Assembly (NCBI GenBank): GCA_937899365.1
Contig: CALBPH010000774.1
Coordinates: 1 to 7,574 of the forward strand
DNA: 7,574 nt
Direction of reading: 5' to 3'
Source: an uncultured Leptolyngbya sp.
GTDB lineage: Bacteria; Cyanobacteriota; Cyanobacteriia; Phormidesmidales; Phormidesmidaceae
How positions within the stretch are numbered: the stretch's first letter is position 1; every line of letters starts with the position of its first letter. Below the pieces are notes generated by a model that was given only the letters and a program-made list of their open reading frames with translations, did not search any database and was not told the origin of the DNA. The position numbers and the translations under genes are program-made. Positions 1-5,815 of this stretch are shown piece by piece.

Positions 1-327
1 CGCTATAAAACTAACGCCAGCTGTGACGTGGCTGGGAATAGGCTCTCGAACAGCATCCTGACTAATTTATTCATGACCTAAACCATGGCGAGGAGCTGCC
101 TTAATTTGTTTCCATGAGATCTCACTGAGCTTTCTCAGACGAATGGCAAATTGCGCTTGCTCTTGAGGCTGGCATGCCGTCACACAATAGTCTCTTTGCA
201 AATATTCTAGAGAAAAAATTGGAGGTTGTTGTTCTGCTGGGATTTCGTCTTTTATCTCAGGAGCCTTAATTAGCCTGCCGCCTGCTCCCTTTTTCTGAGC
301 GATTTTGCTATTCTTCCGCTTAGCCAT
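1..327 (-). pseudogene. Panacea-associated putative toxin gene, interrupted by an in-frame stop and cut by the window edge
   Basis: The frame starts with ATG at 327 and reads 86 codons to TAA at 67-69. The first 33 residues are basic and polar (KRK, KK, a run of K and E), followed by a core with IFSLEYL (37-43), LRKLSEISWKQI (64-75) and RHGLGHE (80-86). The ORF stops abruptly after GHE. The next 22 codons in the same frame, to position 1, are open and protein-like (start ISQDAV, then IPSHVTAGVSFIA). From memory, cyanobacterial proteins next to DUF4065 genes carry RHGLG.EKI followed by an IP.H.T..V.F.A stretch, so the stop sits where a Lys is usual; one AAA-to-TAA change would explain it. The start overlaps the Panacea stop by one base (TAATG), implying translational coupling. 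Function as a toxin is inferred from the partner. A split gene, readthrough or a sequencing error are alternatives. Confidence 0.7.
67..69 (-). other. Premature in-frame stop codon (TAA) in the putative toxin frame
   Basis: On the minus strand the codons read CAT GAA TAA ATT AGT CAG GAT GCT. The frame is open on both sides of this TAA. The residues on either side (GHE before, ISQDAV after) fit a single continuous domain, which points to a nonsense substitution and not a natural C-terminus. Confidence 0.65.
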
Positions 328-764
328 TAGTCAGAAGCAAGCTGGGTCTCGAAATACTCCTGCATTTTTTGAGTAGAGATAATCTCATTAATGGGAGTTT
401 CTTTCCATGGAGATTCTCCATGGGTCATATTCCGCAGCTTCCAAGCTGAGAATTGTCCGTAGACCGCATAGACCTCATCCAGCAGTTCTACTGTCTCTGG
501 CTCAAAAATGTTGAAGTCCATTGCTTCCGGTGCTGGAATGGCATTAGCACCAAACTCTTTAAATGCATGATAAGCATCTGGAACAACAGGGCCATGCTCC
601 CAAGCTCTGATATCTTCCTGAAACAGCCTGCTGCTATAGAGAGCCAGATTAAACCCTTGGGCGTAGTAGAGCAGCTTCTGTAGCTTTAGATTAGAAATTA
701 GATCGCCTGCGTTTTCATCTGGCAGGCACAAAAAGTAATGGGCAATATCAATCGCAGAAAACAT
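327..764 (-). CDS. Panacea-domain (DUF4065) antitoxin-like protein
   Basis: This 145-residue protein is almost entirely one Panacea domain (DUF4065, SocA-like), the domain known as a promiscuous antitoxin that neutralises unrelated toxins by direct binding. Visible hallmarks are KLQKLLYYAQGFNLAL (27-42), AWEHGPVVPDAYHAFK (54-69) and LRNMTHGESPW (110-120), in the usual order and at normal length for a single-domain antitoxin. The ATG at 764 is preceded three bases away by GGAGGG (773-768 on the minus strand), a strong Shine-Dalgarno that decides the start. The stop TAA shares one base with the ATG of the downstream putative toxin gene, so the pair is a two-gene operon in antitoxin-toxin order. 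The gene appears intact although its partner carries a premature stop. Antitoxin activity is inferred from family and context; the domain assignment itself is firm. Confidence 0.9.
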   Translation of the reverse strand: MFSAIDIAHYFLCLPDENAGDLISNLKLQKLLYYAQGFNLALYSSRLFQEDIRAWEHGPVVPDAYHAFKEFGANAIPAPEAMDFNIFEPETVELLDEVYAVYGQFSAWKLRNMTHGESPWKETPINEIISTQKMQEYFETQLASD

Positions 765-767
765 AAG

Positions 768-773
768 CCCTCC
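768..773 (-). promoter_or_regulatory. Strong ribosome binding site of the Panacea gene
   Basis: GGAGGG lies three bases before the ATG at 764. It is the strongest Shine-Dalgarno in the window; most other genes here have weak or no such sequence. This would favour high antitoxin translation. Confidence 0.7.
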
Positions 774-1010
774 GCTTAATAAATAAAGTATATGTACATT
801 TTATAGATCATGCGTACTTGAATAGTAACGTTTTACGCCAAGATAATCAGTGGGAAAATGTAATATCCCAGTCTTCAACAAGCTCGCATCCAGCCTGTCA
901 GCCGTCAATACAACAGGCATGCCTTATGCACACCTTTATCCTATAAACTATCGGACTAAAAAAGCACCATCCCGTCTGATTTTCCGCAATAGTCAGTCAT
1001 TCAGGAGTGT
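774..1010. other. Intergenic stretch, no gene seen
   Basis: Together with the sites on either side this forms the 360-bp gap between the Panacea gene and the small membrane protein. It holds the candidate antitoxin promoter, a weak dyad TGGGA/TCCCA (851-855, 866-870), GCCTGT/ACAGGC (893-898, 913-918) and a 10-bp palindrome AGGCATGCCT (915-924). None has the T-tract of a terminator. Plus-strand frames are broken by stops. Confidence 0.5.
787..799 (-). promoter_or_regulatory. Candidate promoter -10 and overlapping palindrome of the antitoxin-toxin operon
   Basis: The minus strand reads TATACT at 792-787, about 23 bases upstream of the Panacea ATG, in a stretch of only about 28 percent G+C (781-840). 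The perfect 8-bp palindrome ATGTACAT (792-799) touches this -10 candidate, a position that suits an autoregulatory operator. I found no convincing -35 element at 16-18 bp spacing. The palindrome is short and could be chance. Confidence 0.3.
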
Positions 1011-1151
1011 TTGAGTAAACGATCGGTCGTGCCCACTTTACCAGAACAACTTAAGGAGTTCTTGCGTTTGCAGCTCTATTACCATGACGCTCATCCCCCA
1101 AAATCACAGGAGTGGAGCAGGGGGTTACTTTCGAATTTGTTCCACAATTAG
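1011..1151 (+). CDS. Short ORF, possible remnant of the 5' end of a lost gene
   Basis: A TTG start at 1011 follows AGGAG (1003-1007) by three bases and opens 46 codons to TAG at 1149-1151. The product begins with SKRSVVPTLPEQLKEFLRL and continues with HPPKSQEWSRGLL. The composition is protein-like, and the HPP.S.EW..GL pattern reminds me of the N-termini of some cyanobacterial sigma-factor-like regulators, where a helix of this kind precedes the main domain; this is a weak recollection only. The last 27 bases run antisense into the 3' end of the minus-strand gene at 1125-1547, so the reading frame ends inside a neighbour. That is what a truncated gene head joined to foreign sequence would look like. 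It could also be a real microprotein or a chance ORF. Confidence 0.3.
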   Translation: MSKRSVVPTLPEQLKEFLRLQLYYHDAHPPKSQEWSRGLLSNLFHN

Positions 1152-1547
1152 CTGTTGCCCATCGTTTGACCAGTAGGAATAGGTCCCTGCCTCAAAGTTC
1201 CACTCGCCGACAAATGGTAAGGATGCTCCATTCTCAGTCCATTCAATGCCGTAGCCATTGCGGATAAAGTCCAGTGAGCCGCTGCCATAAAAGTTGCCTT
1301 CACGGTCGTAAATGCTGATGGTGCCGGATTTGTCGCTGCCTTGACCGGGCATCCCTGGAATAAAGTGATGAATTTTAGAGTAGGTGACGACGGCTTCGTA
1401 TTCGCCTGCTGGGTTTGCAATCCGGGTATATTCGACCTGGGCTATGGATAGATAAATGGTCGCCCAGATCAGACTGGATGTTAGTAGGGTTAAGCCATGT
1501 ATGCCCGCACTGGTTGCGATCGCAACGCCAATCAAAAATTTTCGCAT
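1125..1547 (-). CDS. Small membrane-anchored or exported protein of unknown function
   Basis: The product is 140 residues when started at the ATG at 1547, which has GGAAG four bases upstream; a TTG one codon earlier is in frame but too close to that site. An N-terminal basic MRKF is followed by a hydrophobic stretch (about 4-36), either an uncleaved anchor or a signal sequence. The rest (about 40-140) is rich in aromatic, Gly and Ser/Thr residues with alternating beta-like patterns: NPAGEYEAVV (45-54), MPGQGSDKSG (66-75), ISIYDREGNFYGSGSL (78-92 region) and VGEWNF (113-118). I recall MPGQ.SDKSG and VGEWNF-like motifs in other cyanobacterial hypothetical proteins, but I know no function. The likely location is the periplasmic or lumenal face of a membrane. 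No operon partner is visible. The 3' end overlaps the short plus-strand ORF by 27 bases. Confidence 0.75.
   Translation of the reverse strand: MRKFLIGVAIATSAGIHGLTLLTSSLIWATIYLSIAQVEYTRIANPAGEYEAVVTYSKIHHFIPGMPGQGSDKSGTISIYDREGNFYGSGSLDFIRNGYGIEWTENGASLPFVGEWNFEAGTYSYWSNDGQQLIVEQIRK
1516..1523. repeat. HIP1 octamer GCGATCGC
   Basis: It lies inside the signal/anchor region of the small membrane protein, at the centre of a 14-bp perfect palindrome (1513-1526). It is one of four copies here, against roughly one per 65 kb expected by chance. Confidence 0.8.
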
Positions 1548-1677
1548 CAAACTTCCGTATCAAAGAGAGTATCCAAGCAGGCTCCTAAACAACCTAAGAA
1601 AAGACGCACCCTGTTTTGGAACAAACCCTGAGGGTGTCTACACGGTCTTGGGGAGAAATTTCGCAACAGACAATGGG

Positions 1678-1701
1678 CATAGCAACCTAGACTTTGCTAT
1701 G
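1678..1701. repeat. Perfect 8-bp inverted repeat between the membrane protein gene and ilvA
   Basis: CATAGCAA (1678-1685) and TTGCTATG (1694-1701) are perfect inverted copies around an 8-base loop. The site lies 113 bp before the ilvA start. No T-tract follows on either strand, so it is not a classical terminator; an operator or a leader hairpin is possible. The biological role is unproven. Confidence 0.4.
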
Positions 1702-1752
1702 GGCGGTCATGGGGTGGCGTGCGATGGGGCCAACCCAACCTGCCGTATGTTT

Positions 1753-1768
1753 TCATTAGGTCATTAGG
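1753..1768. repeat. Perfect tandem duplication of the 8-mer TCATTAGG
   Basis: TCATTAGG occurs at 1753-1760 and again immediately at 1761-1768, ending 45 bp before the ilvA ATG. It may be a regulator half-site pair or simple replication slippage. Confidence 0.4.
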
Positions 1769-1813
1769 GTTTCACCACGACTCGCAATTTACCATTTACT
1801 ACTCGCCCGTCCC

Positions 1814-3325
1814 ATGCACGCTGACTATCTCAAACGTATCCTCACAGCCCGTGTCTATGACGTTGCCTCAGAAACGCCGCTCGAAATTGCCCCCAATCTT
1901 TCCAAACGTCTGGGTAATCGGCTGCTGCTTAAGCGGGAAGACATGCAGTCGGTGTTCTCCTTTAAGCTGCGGGGTGCCTATAACAAAATGGCGCAGCTGC
2001 CGCCGGATAAGCTGGCCCGTGGCATTATTGCGGCCTCGGCGGGGAACCACGCGCAAGGCGTGGCCCTGGGGGCCAAACGGCTAGGGACCCGCGCCATGAT
2101 TGTTATGCCTGAAACCACCCCAGAGATGAAGGTCAACGCGGTCAAAGCCCGAGGTGGGGAAGTCGTTCTCTATGGTGAAACCTTTGATGAAGCCTATACC
2201 CACGCTCGTCAGATAGAAAAAGAGAAGGTGATGACCTTTGTCCATCCCTTTGATGATCCGGATGTGATCGCGGGGCAGGGCACCATCGGGATGGAAATTT
2301 TGCGCCAGTACCAGCAGCCCATCCATGCCATTTTTGTGGCCATTGGCGGCGGCGGTCTAATTTCGGGCATTGCCGCCTATGTGAAACGGCTGCGTCCTGA
2401 GATAAAAATTATTGGGGTTGAACCGAATGACGCCGATGCCATGTACCAGTCCCTAAAGCTTGGGCAGCGGGTAAAGCTTTCCCAGGTAGGGCTGTTTGCC
2501 GATGGTGTGGCGGTGAGTCAGGTGGGTGAGGAGACATTTTGGCTATGTCAGCAGTATGTGGATGACATTATTCGGGTGGGTACGGATGATACCTGCGCGG
2601 CAATTAAGGATGTGTTTGAGGACACGCGCTCTATTGTTGAGCCAGCGGGAGCCTTGGCGATTGCTGGGGCCAAGGCCTATGTCAAACAAATGGGCATTCA
2701 GGATGAAACGTTAGTGGCCATTGCCTGTGGTGCCAACATGAATTTTGACCGGCTGCGATTTGTGGCCGAGCGGGCGGAGTTGGGGGAACAGCGGGAAGCC
2801 ATCTTTGCGGTGACGATTCCGGAGCAGCCGGGGAGCTTAAAACGGTTTTGTGATCACATTGGTAAGCGCAACCTAACGGAGTTTAACTACCGAATTGCCG
2901 ATCAAACGGAGGCGCACATTTTTGTAGGGTTGGAGATTTGCGATCGCAACGACGCCATTGCCACAAAAAAGCAGTTTGAAGCCAACGGTTTCAAAACCCT
3001 GGACCTGACCGATGACGAACTCACCAAAATGCACCTGCGCCACATGGTGGGAGGCCGCTCAGGCCTCGCCAAAAACGAGCGTCTGTATCGGTTTGAGTTT
3101 CCCGAACGGCCTGGAGCCCTGATGAAATTTGTCAGCTCCATGAGCCCTAACTGGAACATTAGCCTGTTCCACTACCGCAACAATGGCTCCGACTATGGCC
3201 GCATCGTTGCCGGTATTCAGGTACCCCCAAACGACCTGGATGAGTGGCAGGCGTTTTTAGAAACCCTGGGCTACCGCTATTGGGAAGAAAATGACAACCC
3301 TGCCTACCAGCTCTTTCTGGGATAG
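1814..3325 (+). CDS. ilvA: Threonine ammonia-lyase, biosynthetic (threonine deaminase)
   Basis: This PLP enzyme converts L-threonine to 2-oxobutanoate and ammonia, the committed step of isoleucine synthesis in the cytosol. The 503-residue length matches the long, allosteric biosynthetic form. The catalytic domain (about 1-320) shows the Schiff-base Lys in SFKLRGA (K51), SAGNHAQG (75-82), the phosphate-binding tetraglycine loop GGGGL (178-182), DDTCAAIKDVFEDTRSIVEPAGA (within 258-280) and ACGANMNFDRLRFVAERAELGEQRE (304-328). Cys305 sits where the E. coli enzyme has the Ser that contacts the pyridine nitrogen. Two ACT-like regulatory domains follow, at about 328-400 (TIPEQPGSLKRF) and 423-495 (EFPERPGALMKF), which in the family bind isoleucine and valine. 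ATG 1814 has no Shine-Dalgarno, but an in-frame TAG at 1757-1759 and no other start codon after it fix the start. It appears monocistronic and converges on the TspO-like gene with a 22-bp overlap. Confidence 0.97.
   Translation: MHADYLKRILTARVYDVASETPLEIAPNLSKRLGNRLLLKREDMQSVFSFKLRGAYNKMAQLPPDKLARGIIAASAGNHAQGVALGAKRLGTRAMIVMPETTPEMKVNAVKARGGEVVLYGETFDEAYTHARQIEKEKVMTFVHPFDDPDVIAGQGTIGMEILRQYQQPIHAIFVAIGGGGLISGIAAYVKRLRPEIKIIGVEPNDADAMYQSLKLGQRVKLSQVGLFADGVAVSQVGEETFWLCQQYVDDIIRVGTDDTCAAIKDVFEDTRSIVEPAGALAIAGAKAYVKQMGIQDETLVAIACGANMNFDRLRFVAERAELGEQREAIFAVTIPEQPGSLKRFCDHIGKRNLTEFNYRIADQTEAHIFVGLEICDRNDAIATKKQFEANGFKTLDLTDDELTKMHLRHMVGGRSGLAKNERLYRFEFPERPGALMKFVSSMSPNWNISLFHYRNNGSDYGRIVAGIQVPPNDLDEWQAFLETLGYRYWEENDNPAYQLFLG
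2940..2947. repeat. HIP1 octamer GCGATCGC
   Basis: Lies within the ilvA coding sequence, in the first ACT-like domain (encoding CDRN). Confidence 0.8.
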
Positions 3326-4101
3326 CGGCGGGACACCAGCAGCCCGACTAAGACGATGGCCATGACCAATGCGGGGACCCATATGGTGGGGATATCCTGG
3401 TGGCGCTGGGCAATGGCCACATCTGCCCACACAAACACCAACGCAAACGGTAGATCCCGTCGCTGCACAATGGCCAGGGCTGCGATTAGGTTGGCCACCA
3501 TAATCATGATGGCAGTCCAGACGGCCCCAGACAGCCCCAGCTCCCTAATGCCACTGGCATAGAGGGCCGAGGCAATATTCACCACCGTTGCCACCGAGAT
3601 CCAAGCCAGATAAATGCTGATGGGACCGTGGACCATTTTTCTGCGACGGCTGTCGGCAAAATGTTGCCCATCTTCTAACTCGCTATAGGCGGCAATTAGC
3701 GCGAGCAAAATCCCGGCCATGGCCACCACCGACAGCCAGTAAAGCTGCAGCGTAAATAGATAGATCCACACCATTTGGGCGACACAGGCAATAATCAGAC
3801 ACACATTAATCCGTCTAATGATTAGCTGGCCCCGCTGTTTACGGCGAGACTGATACCAGGCATAGGCAATCAGACCCACATAAATAACGCCCCAGATAAT
3901 AAAGGCATAGTTGGCCGGGGTAATCAGCACACCGCCCAACGGACCATTGGCCAGGTCGGCAACGGTATTGCCATCAATGGGGAAAAGATTTGAAAGGGTA
4001 TTGACAGCTAAGGTGCCAATAATTGCAATCCAAGTTGCGATCGCCAGCCCCTTATCTCCAATGCGACCCATGGCATAATCACCGATAACGTCTGACGTCA
4101 T
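3304..4101 (-). CDS. TspO/MBR-like (tryptophan-rich sensory protein) multi-pass membrane protein
   Basis: This 265-residue protein is dominated by hydrophobic helices at about 19-36, 65-82, 98-117, 121-139, 161-181, 190-211, 216-231 and 239-256, so it is an integral inner-membrane or thylakoid protein. TPANYAFIIWGVIYVGLIAY (61-80) and HGPISIYLAWISVATVVNIA (158-177) match the cyanobacterial proteins annotated as tryptophan-rich sensory protein, distant relatives of TspO, which binds tetrapyrroles. The usual TspO is about 160 residues with five helices; this longer form with about eight is typical of the divergent group, whose function is not settled. ATG 4101 has GGGG five bases upstream; Met11 is an alternative start. 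It is the last of four minus-strand genes, 74 bp after the acetyltransferase, so cotranscription is possible. Its last 22 bases, including the TAG, overlap the 3' end of ilvA on the other strand. Confidence 0.75.
   Translation of the reverse strand: MTSDVIGDYAMGRIGDKGLAIATWIAIIGTLAVNTLSNLFPIDGNTVADLANGPLGGVLITPANYAFIIWGVIYVGLIAYAWYQSRRKQRGQLIIRRINVCLIIACVAQMVWIYLFTLQLYWLSVVAMAGILLALIAAYSELEDGQHFADSRRRKMVHGPISIYLAWISVATVVNIASALYASGIRELGLSGAVWTAIMIMVANLIAALAIVQRRDLPFALVFVWADVAIAQRHQDIPTIWVPALVMAIVLVGLLVSRRYPRKSW
4037..4044. repeat. HIP1 octamer GCGATCGC
   Basis: Lies near the 5' end of the TspO-like gene (codons around residues 20-22). Confidence 0.8.
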
Positions 4102-4175
4102 TGTGACCCCTAGGGCCTTTGTTTACCAAGTGATTTTTCTACAGGGCATGGCCCATTAGCGGTTGGGCAGCGCAT

Positions 4176-4823
4176 TTATGGGTGAATGACTCTTTTTTTC
4201 TGGGGACGGCAGGGGGACCCCATACAGATCTGTTGCTCCGGCATATCCTTAAAGACGCTGCTGCGGGCGGCAATTAGGGCATTTGCCCCAATCCGTACCC
4301 CCGGTGCGATAAAGCAGTCCGTTGCTACCCACGCACCATTTTCAATCACAATTGGGGCTGTCACCAAAGCAAACCGTGGGTCGCTCGGGTCGTGGCTACC
4401 GGTACACAGGTAAGATTTTTGGGAAATAACACAGTGCTGACCCAGGCGGATCGGAGCCAGACTATAGAATGTGACATCTTCGCCGATCCAGCTGTGGTCG
4501 CCAATTTCTACTTTCCATGGATAGGTAAACCGAGCCGACGGGCGAATGACCACGTTTTTACCGATTTTGGCCCCAAACAATCTGAGTAGGGCGCAGCGGG
4601 GACCATGGGCCGTATGCAGGGTCAGGGGAAACACCACGGCCTGCACCAGCCACCACACCATCACATACCATTTGGAGCGGCCTACTTCAAAGCCTGGCTG
4701 ATAATAGCGGCTTAAATCGGTCAGGGAGGGTGGACCAAAGTCCGAGCCTCGATCGTCGGCAGGGGCCGATGCATTTGCAGCGTCAGATGCGTTGATGGAC
4801 ATCGGGGAGCTGCTGTCAGTCAT
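4176..4823 (-). CDS. WcaF-type hexapeptide-repeat acetyltransferase for polysaccharide synthesis
   Basis: The 215-residue product matches the WcaF family of left-handed beta-helix acetyltransferases, which O-acetylate sugars of exopolysaccharide precursors using acetyl-CoA in the cytosol. The family core starts near residue 35: LSRYYQPGFEVGRSKWYV (37-54), LLRLFGAKIGKNVVIRPS (79-96), YPWKVEIGDHSWIGEDV (101-117), ISQKSYLCTGSHD (133-145) and FIAPGVRIGANALIAARSSVFKDMP (within 171-195). His144 in TGSHD is the likely catalytic base. Residues 1-34 are a Ser/Ala/Asp-rich tail with no family counterpart that I recall. The start is supported by the 1-base TAATG overlap with the upstream glycosyltransferase; Met8 is the only other Met before the core. 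The coupling suggests that it modifies the sugar product of the neighbouring transferases. The acceptor is unknown. Confidence 0.9.
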   Translation of the reverse strand: MTDSSSPMSINASDAANASAPADDRGSDFGPPSLTDLSRYYQPGFEVGRSKWYVMVWWLVQAVVFPLTLHTAHGPRCALLRLFGAKIGKNVVIRPSARFTYPWKVEIGDHSWIGEDVTFYSLAPIRLGQHCVISQKSYLCTGSHDPSDPRFALVTAPIVIENGAWVATDCFIAPGVRIGANALIAARSSVFKDMPEQQICMGSPCRPQKKRVIHP

Positions 4824-5770
4824 TAAACATCTCCTACTAGAGCGGCTTTGGTCTGCTCGTTTGACTCTTTGGTTTGCTCGTCGGTTAGGTTGAGACTGCC
4901 GCCAAACCTTAGTTCGTAGAGTTTGACACCAATCTGATATTCATACTGGCTGAGCAATCGTCCGTAAATATAGCCAGGATATCCATCGAGAAACCCGAGG
5001 CGAATAAAATAAAACAGCACAAACCGCAGTAGGGGCTTGAAGGGGAGACGAACCCAGATTTTCTTGAGAAAACGCTTGCGCTGGACAGAATCTCCAAAGA
5101 GATTGGCCCCAATGGTGCCATCGTCCCCCATTCCGGTCAGTAGGTTGTAGTAAACCCGTGCTTCCCAGTTGGAATAACGGTTGTGACGGGCCAGCCAGTG
5201 AAACAGATCGCGAAAATCGATGTGGAGCATATCGTTTTCGAGATAGCCCACATTGCCGCCTTCAATCACGACGTGTTCATGCACTTCGTTATCGCCGGTA
5301 TTTTGAATTTCTTCGGTATTTAGGTTTTCGTATCGGCCTTTGGCATGCTTAAAAAAGCGCATGTTCCAGTCGGGGTATTTGCCCCCATGGCGAATCCATT
5401 TACCTAAAAAATAAACCCGTCGGTTGAGATAGCAGCCGTCTAAGGTGTCTGCGGCGATGACCTCTGCCATTTCGGCCCATAGTTCTGGGGTGATGCGTTC
5501 GTCACAGTCAACGATCAGCACCCAATCATTACGGAAAGGCAAGTTGTCCAACGACCAGTTTTTCTTTTTGGGCCAGCGACCATTGAAGTCAAACTGGACG
5601 ACATTAGCCCCGTAGGATTCTGAAATTTCTACTGAGCGATCTTCACTGTGGGAGTCCACCACAAACACCTCGTCTGCCTGGGCAACGCTTTCCAGACAAG
5701 CAGACAGGTTGGCTTCCTCGTTTTTGGCAGGAATCAGCACAGAAACTGGAATTTTGGTGGCAGCAGTCAT
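4823..5770 (-). CDS. Family 2 glycosyltransferase (WaaE-like, LPS core / polysaccharide type)
   Basis: This 315-residue GT-A enzyme transfers a sugar from a nucleotide sugar to a lipid or glycan acceptor at the cytosolic membrane face. It begins with the GT2 nucleotide-binding strand PVSVLIPAKNEEANL (8-22), then VVDSHSEDRS (37-46), RWPKKKNWSLDNLPF (65-79) and the metal-binding DCD (88-90) in VDCDERITPELW. The tail has amphipathic and hydrophobic segments at about 245-262 with FLDGYPGYIYGRL (264-276), as in WaaE/LPS beta-1,4-glucosyltransferase relatives. The last 20 residues hold a short heptad duplication of EQTK and look unstructured. ATG 5770 lacks a Shine-Dalgarno. It lies 45 bp downstream of the other glycosyltransferase, and its TAA overlaps the acetyltransferase ATG by one base, so the three are probably one operon. 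Donor and acceptor cannot be deduced. Confidence 0.9.
   Translation of the reverse strand: MTAATKIPVSVLIPAKNEEANLSACLESVAQADEVFVVDSHSEDRSVEISESYGANVVQFDFNGRWPKKKNWSLDNLPFRNDWVLIVDCDERITPELWAEMAEVIAADTLDGCYLNRRVYFLGKWIRHGGKYPDWNMRFFKHAKGRYENLNTEEIQNTGDNEVHEHVVIEGGNVGYLENDMLHIDFRDLFHWLARHNRYSNWEARVYYNLLTGMGDDGTIGANLFGDSVQRKRFLKKIWVRLPFKPLLRFVLFYFIRLGFLDGYPGYIYGRLLSQYEYQIGVKLYELRFGGSLNLTDEQTKESNEQTKAALVGDV
4846..4881. repeat. Near-perfect 15-bp repeat with 21-bp period in the glycosyltransferase 3' end
   Basis: CTTTGGTCTGCTCGT (4846-4860) and CTTTGGTTTGCTCGT (4867-4881) differ at one base. The period of 21 keeps the frame and encodes two heptads each starting EQTK in the C-terminal tail. Confidence 0.6.
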
Positions 5771-5815
5771 GGGTAAAGGGAGATGAATAACGGTAGATAG
5801 GGATGGGAACGTTTT

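Noticed and set aside
893..924. Dyads near 893-924 as the end of a mobile element
   Set aside because: They are short, have no matching partner elsewhere in the window, and no transposase or target duplication is visible.
1095..1124. CCCCC/GGGGG pair as a terminator after the small membrane protein gene
   Set aside because: The stem is only 5 bp around a 20-base loop, without a following T-tract.
1456..1767. Plus-strand ORF of 103 codons opposite and upstream of the small membrane protein
   Set aside because: Its first third is antisense to the anchor region, the rest crosses the intergenic gap with no recognisable motif, and its composition is not protein-like.
1719..2084. Plus-strand 121-codon ORF overlapping the ilvA start
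   Set aside because: It is an out-of-frame shadow of ilvA, rich in Arg, Cys and Pro, with no family resemblance; ilvA in the other frame is certain.
4102..4175. Terminator between the acetyltransferase and TspO-like genes
   Set aside because: Only a 4-bp GGGC/GCCC stem and the CCCTAGGG palindrome are present; neither forms a convincing hairpin with a T-tract.
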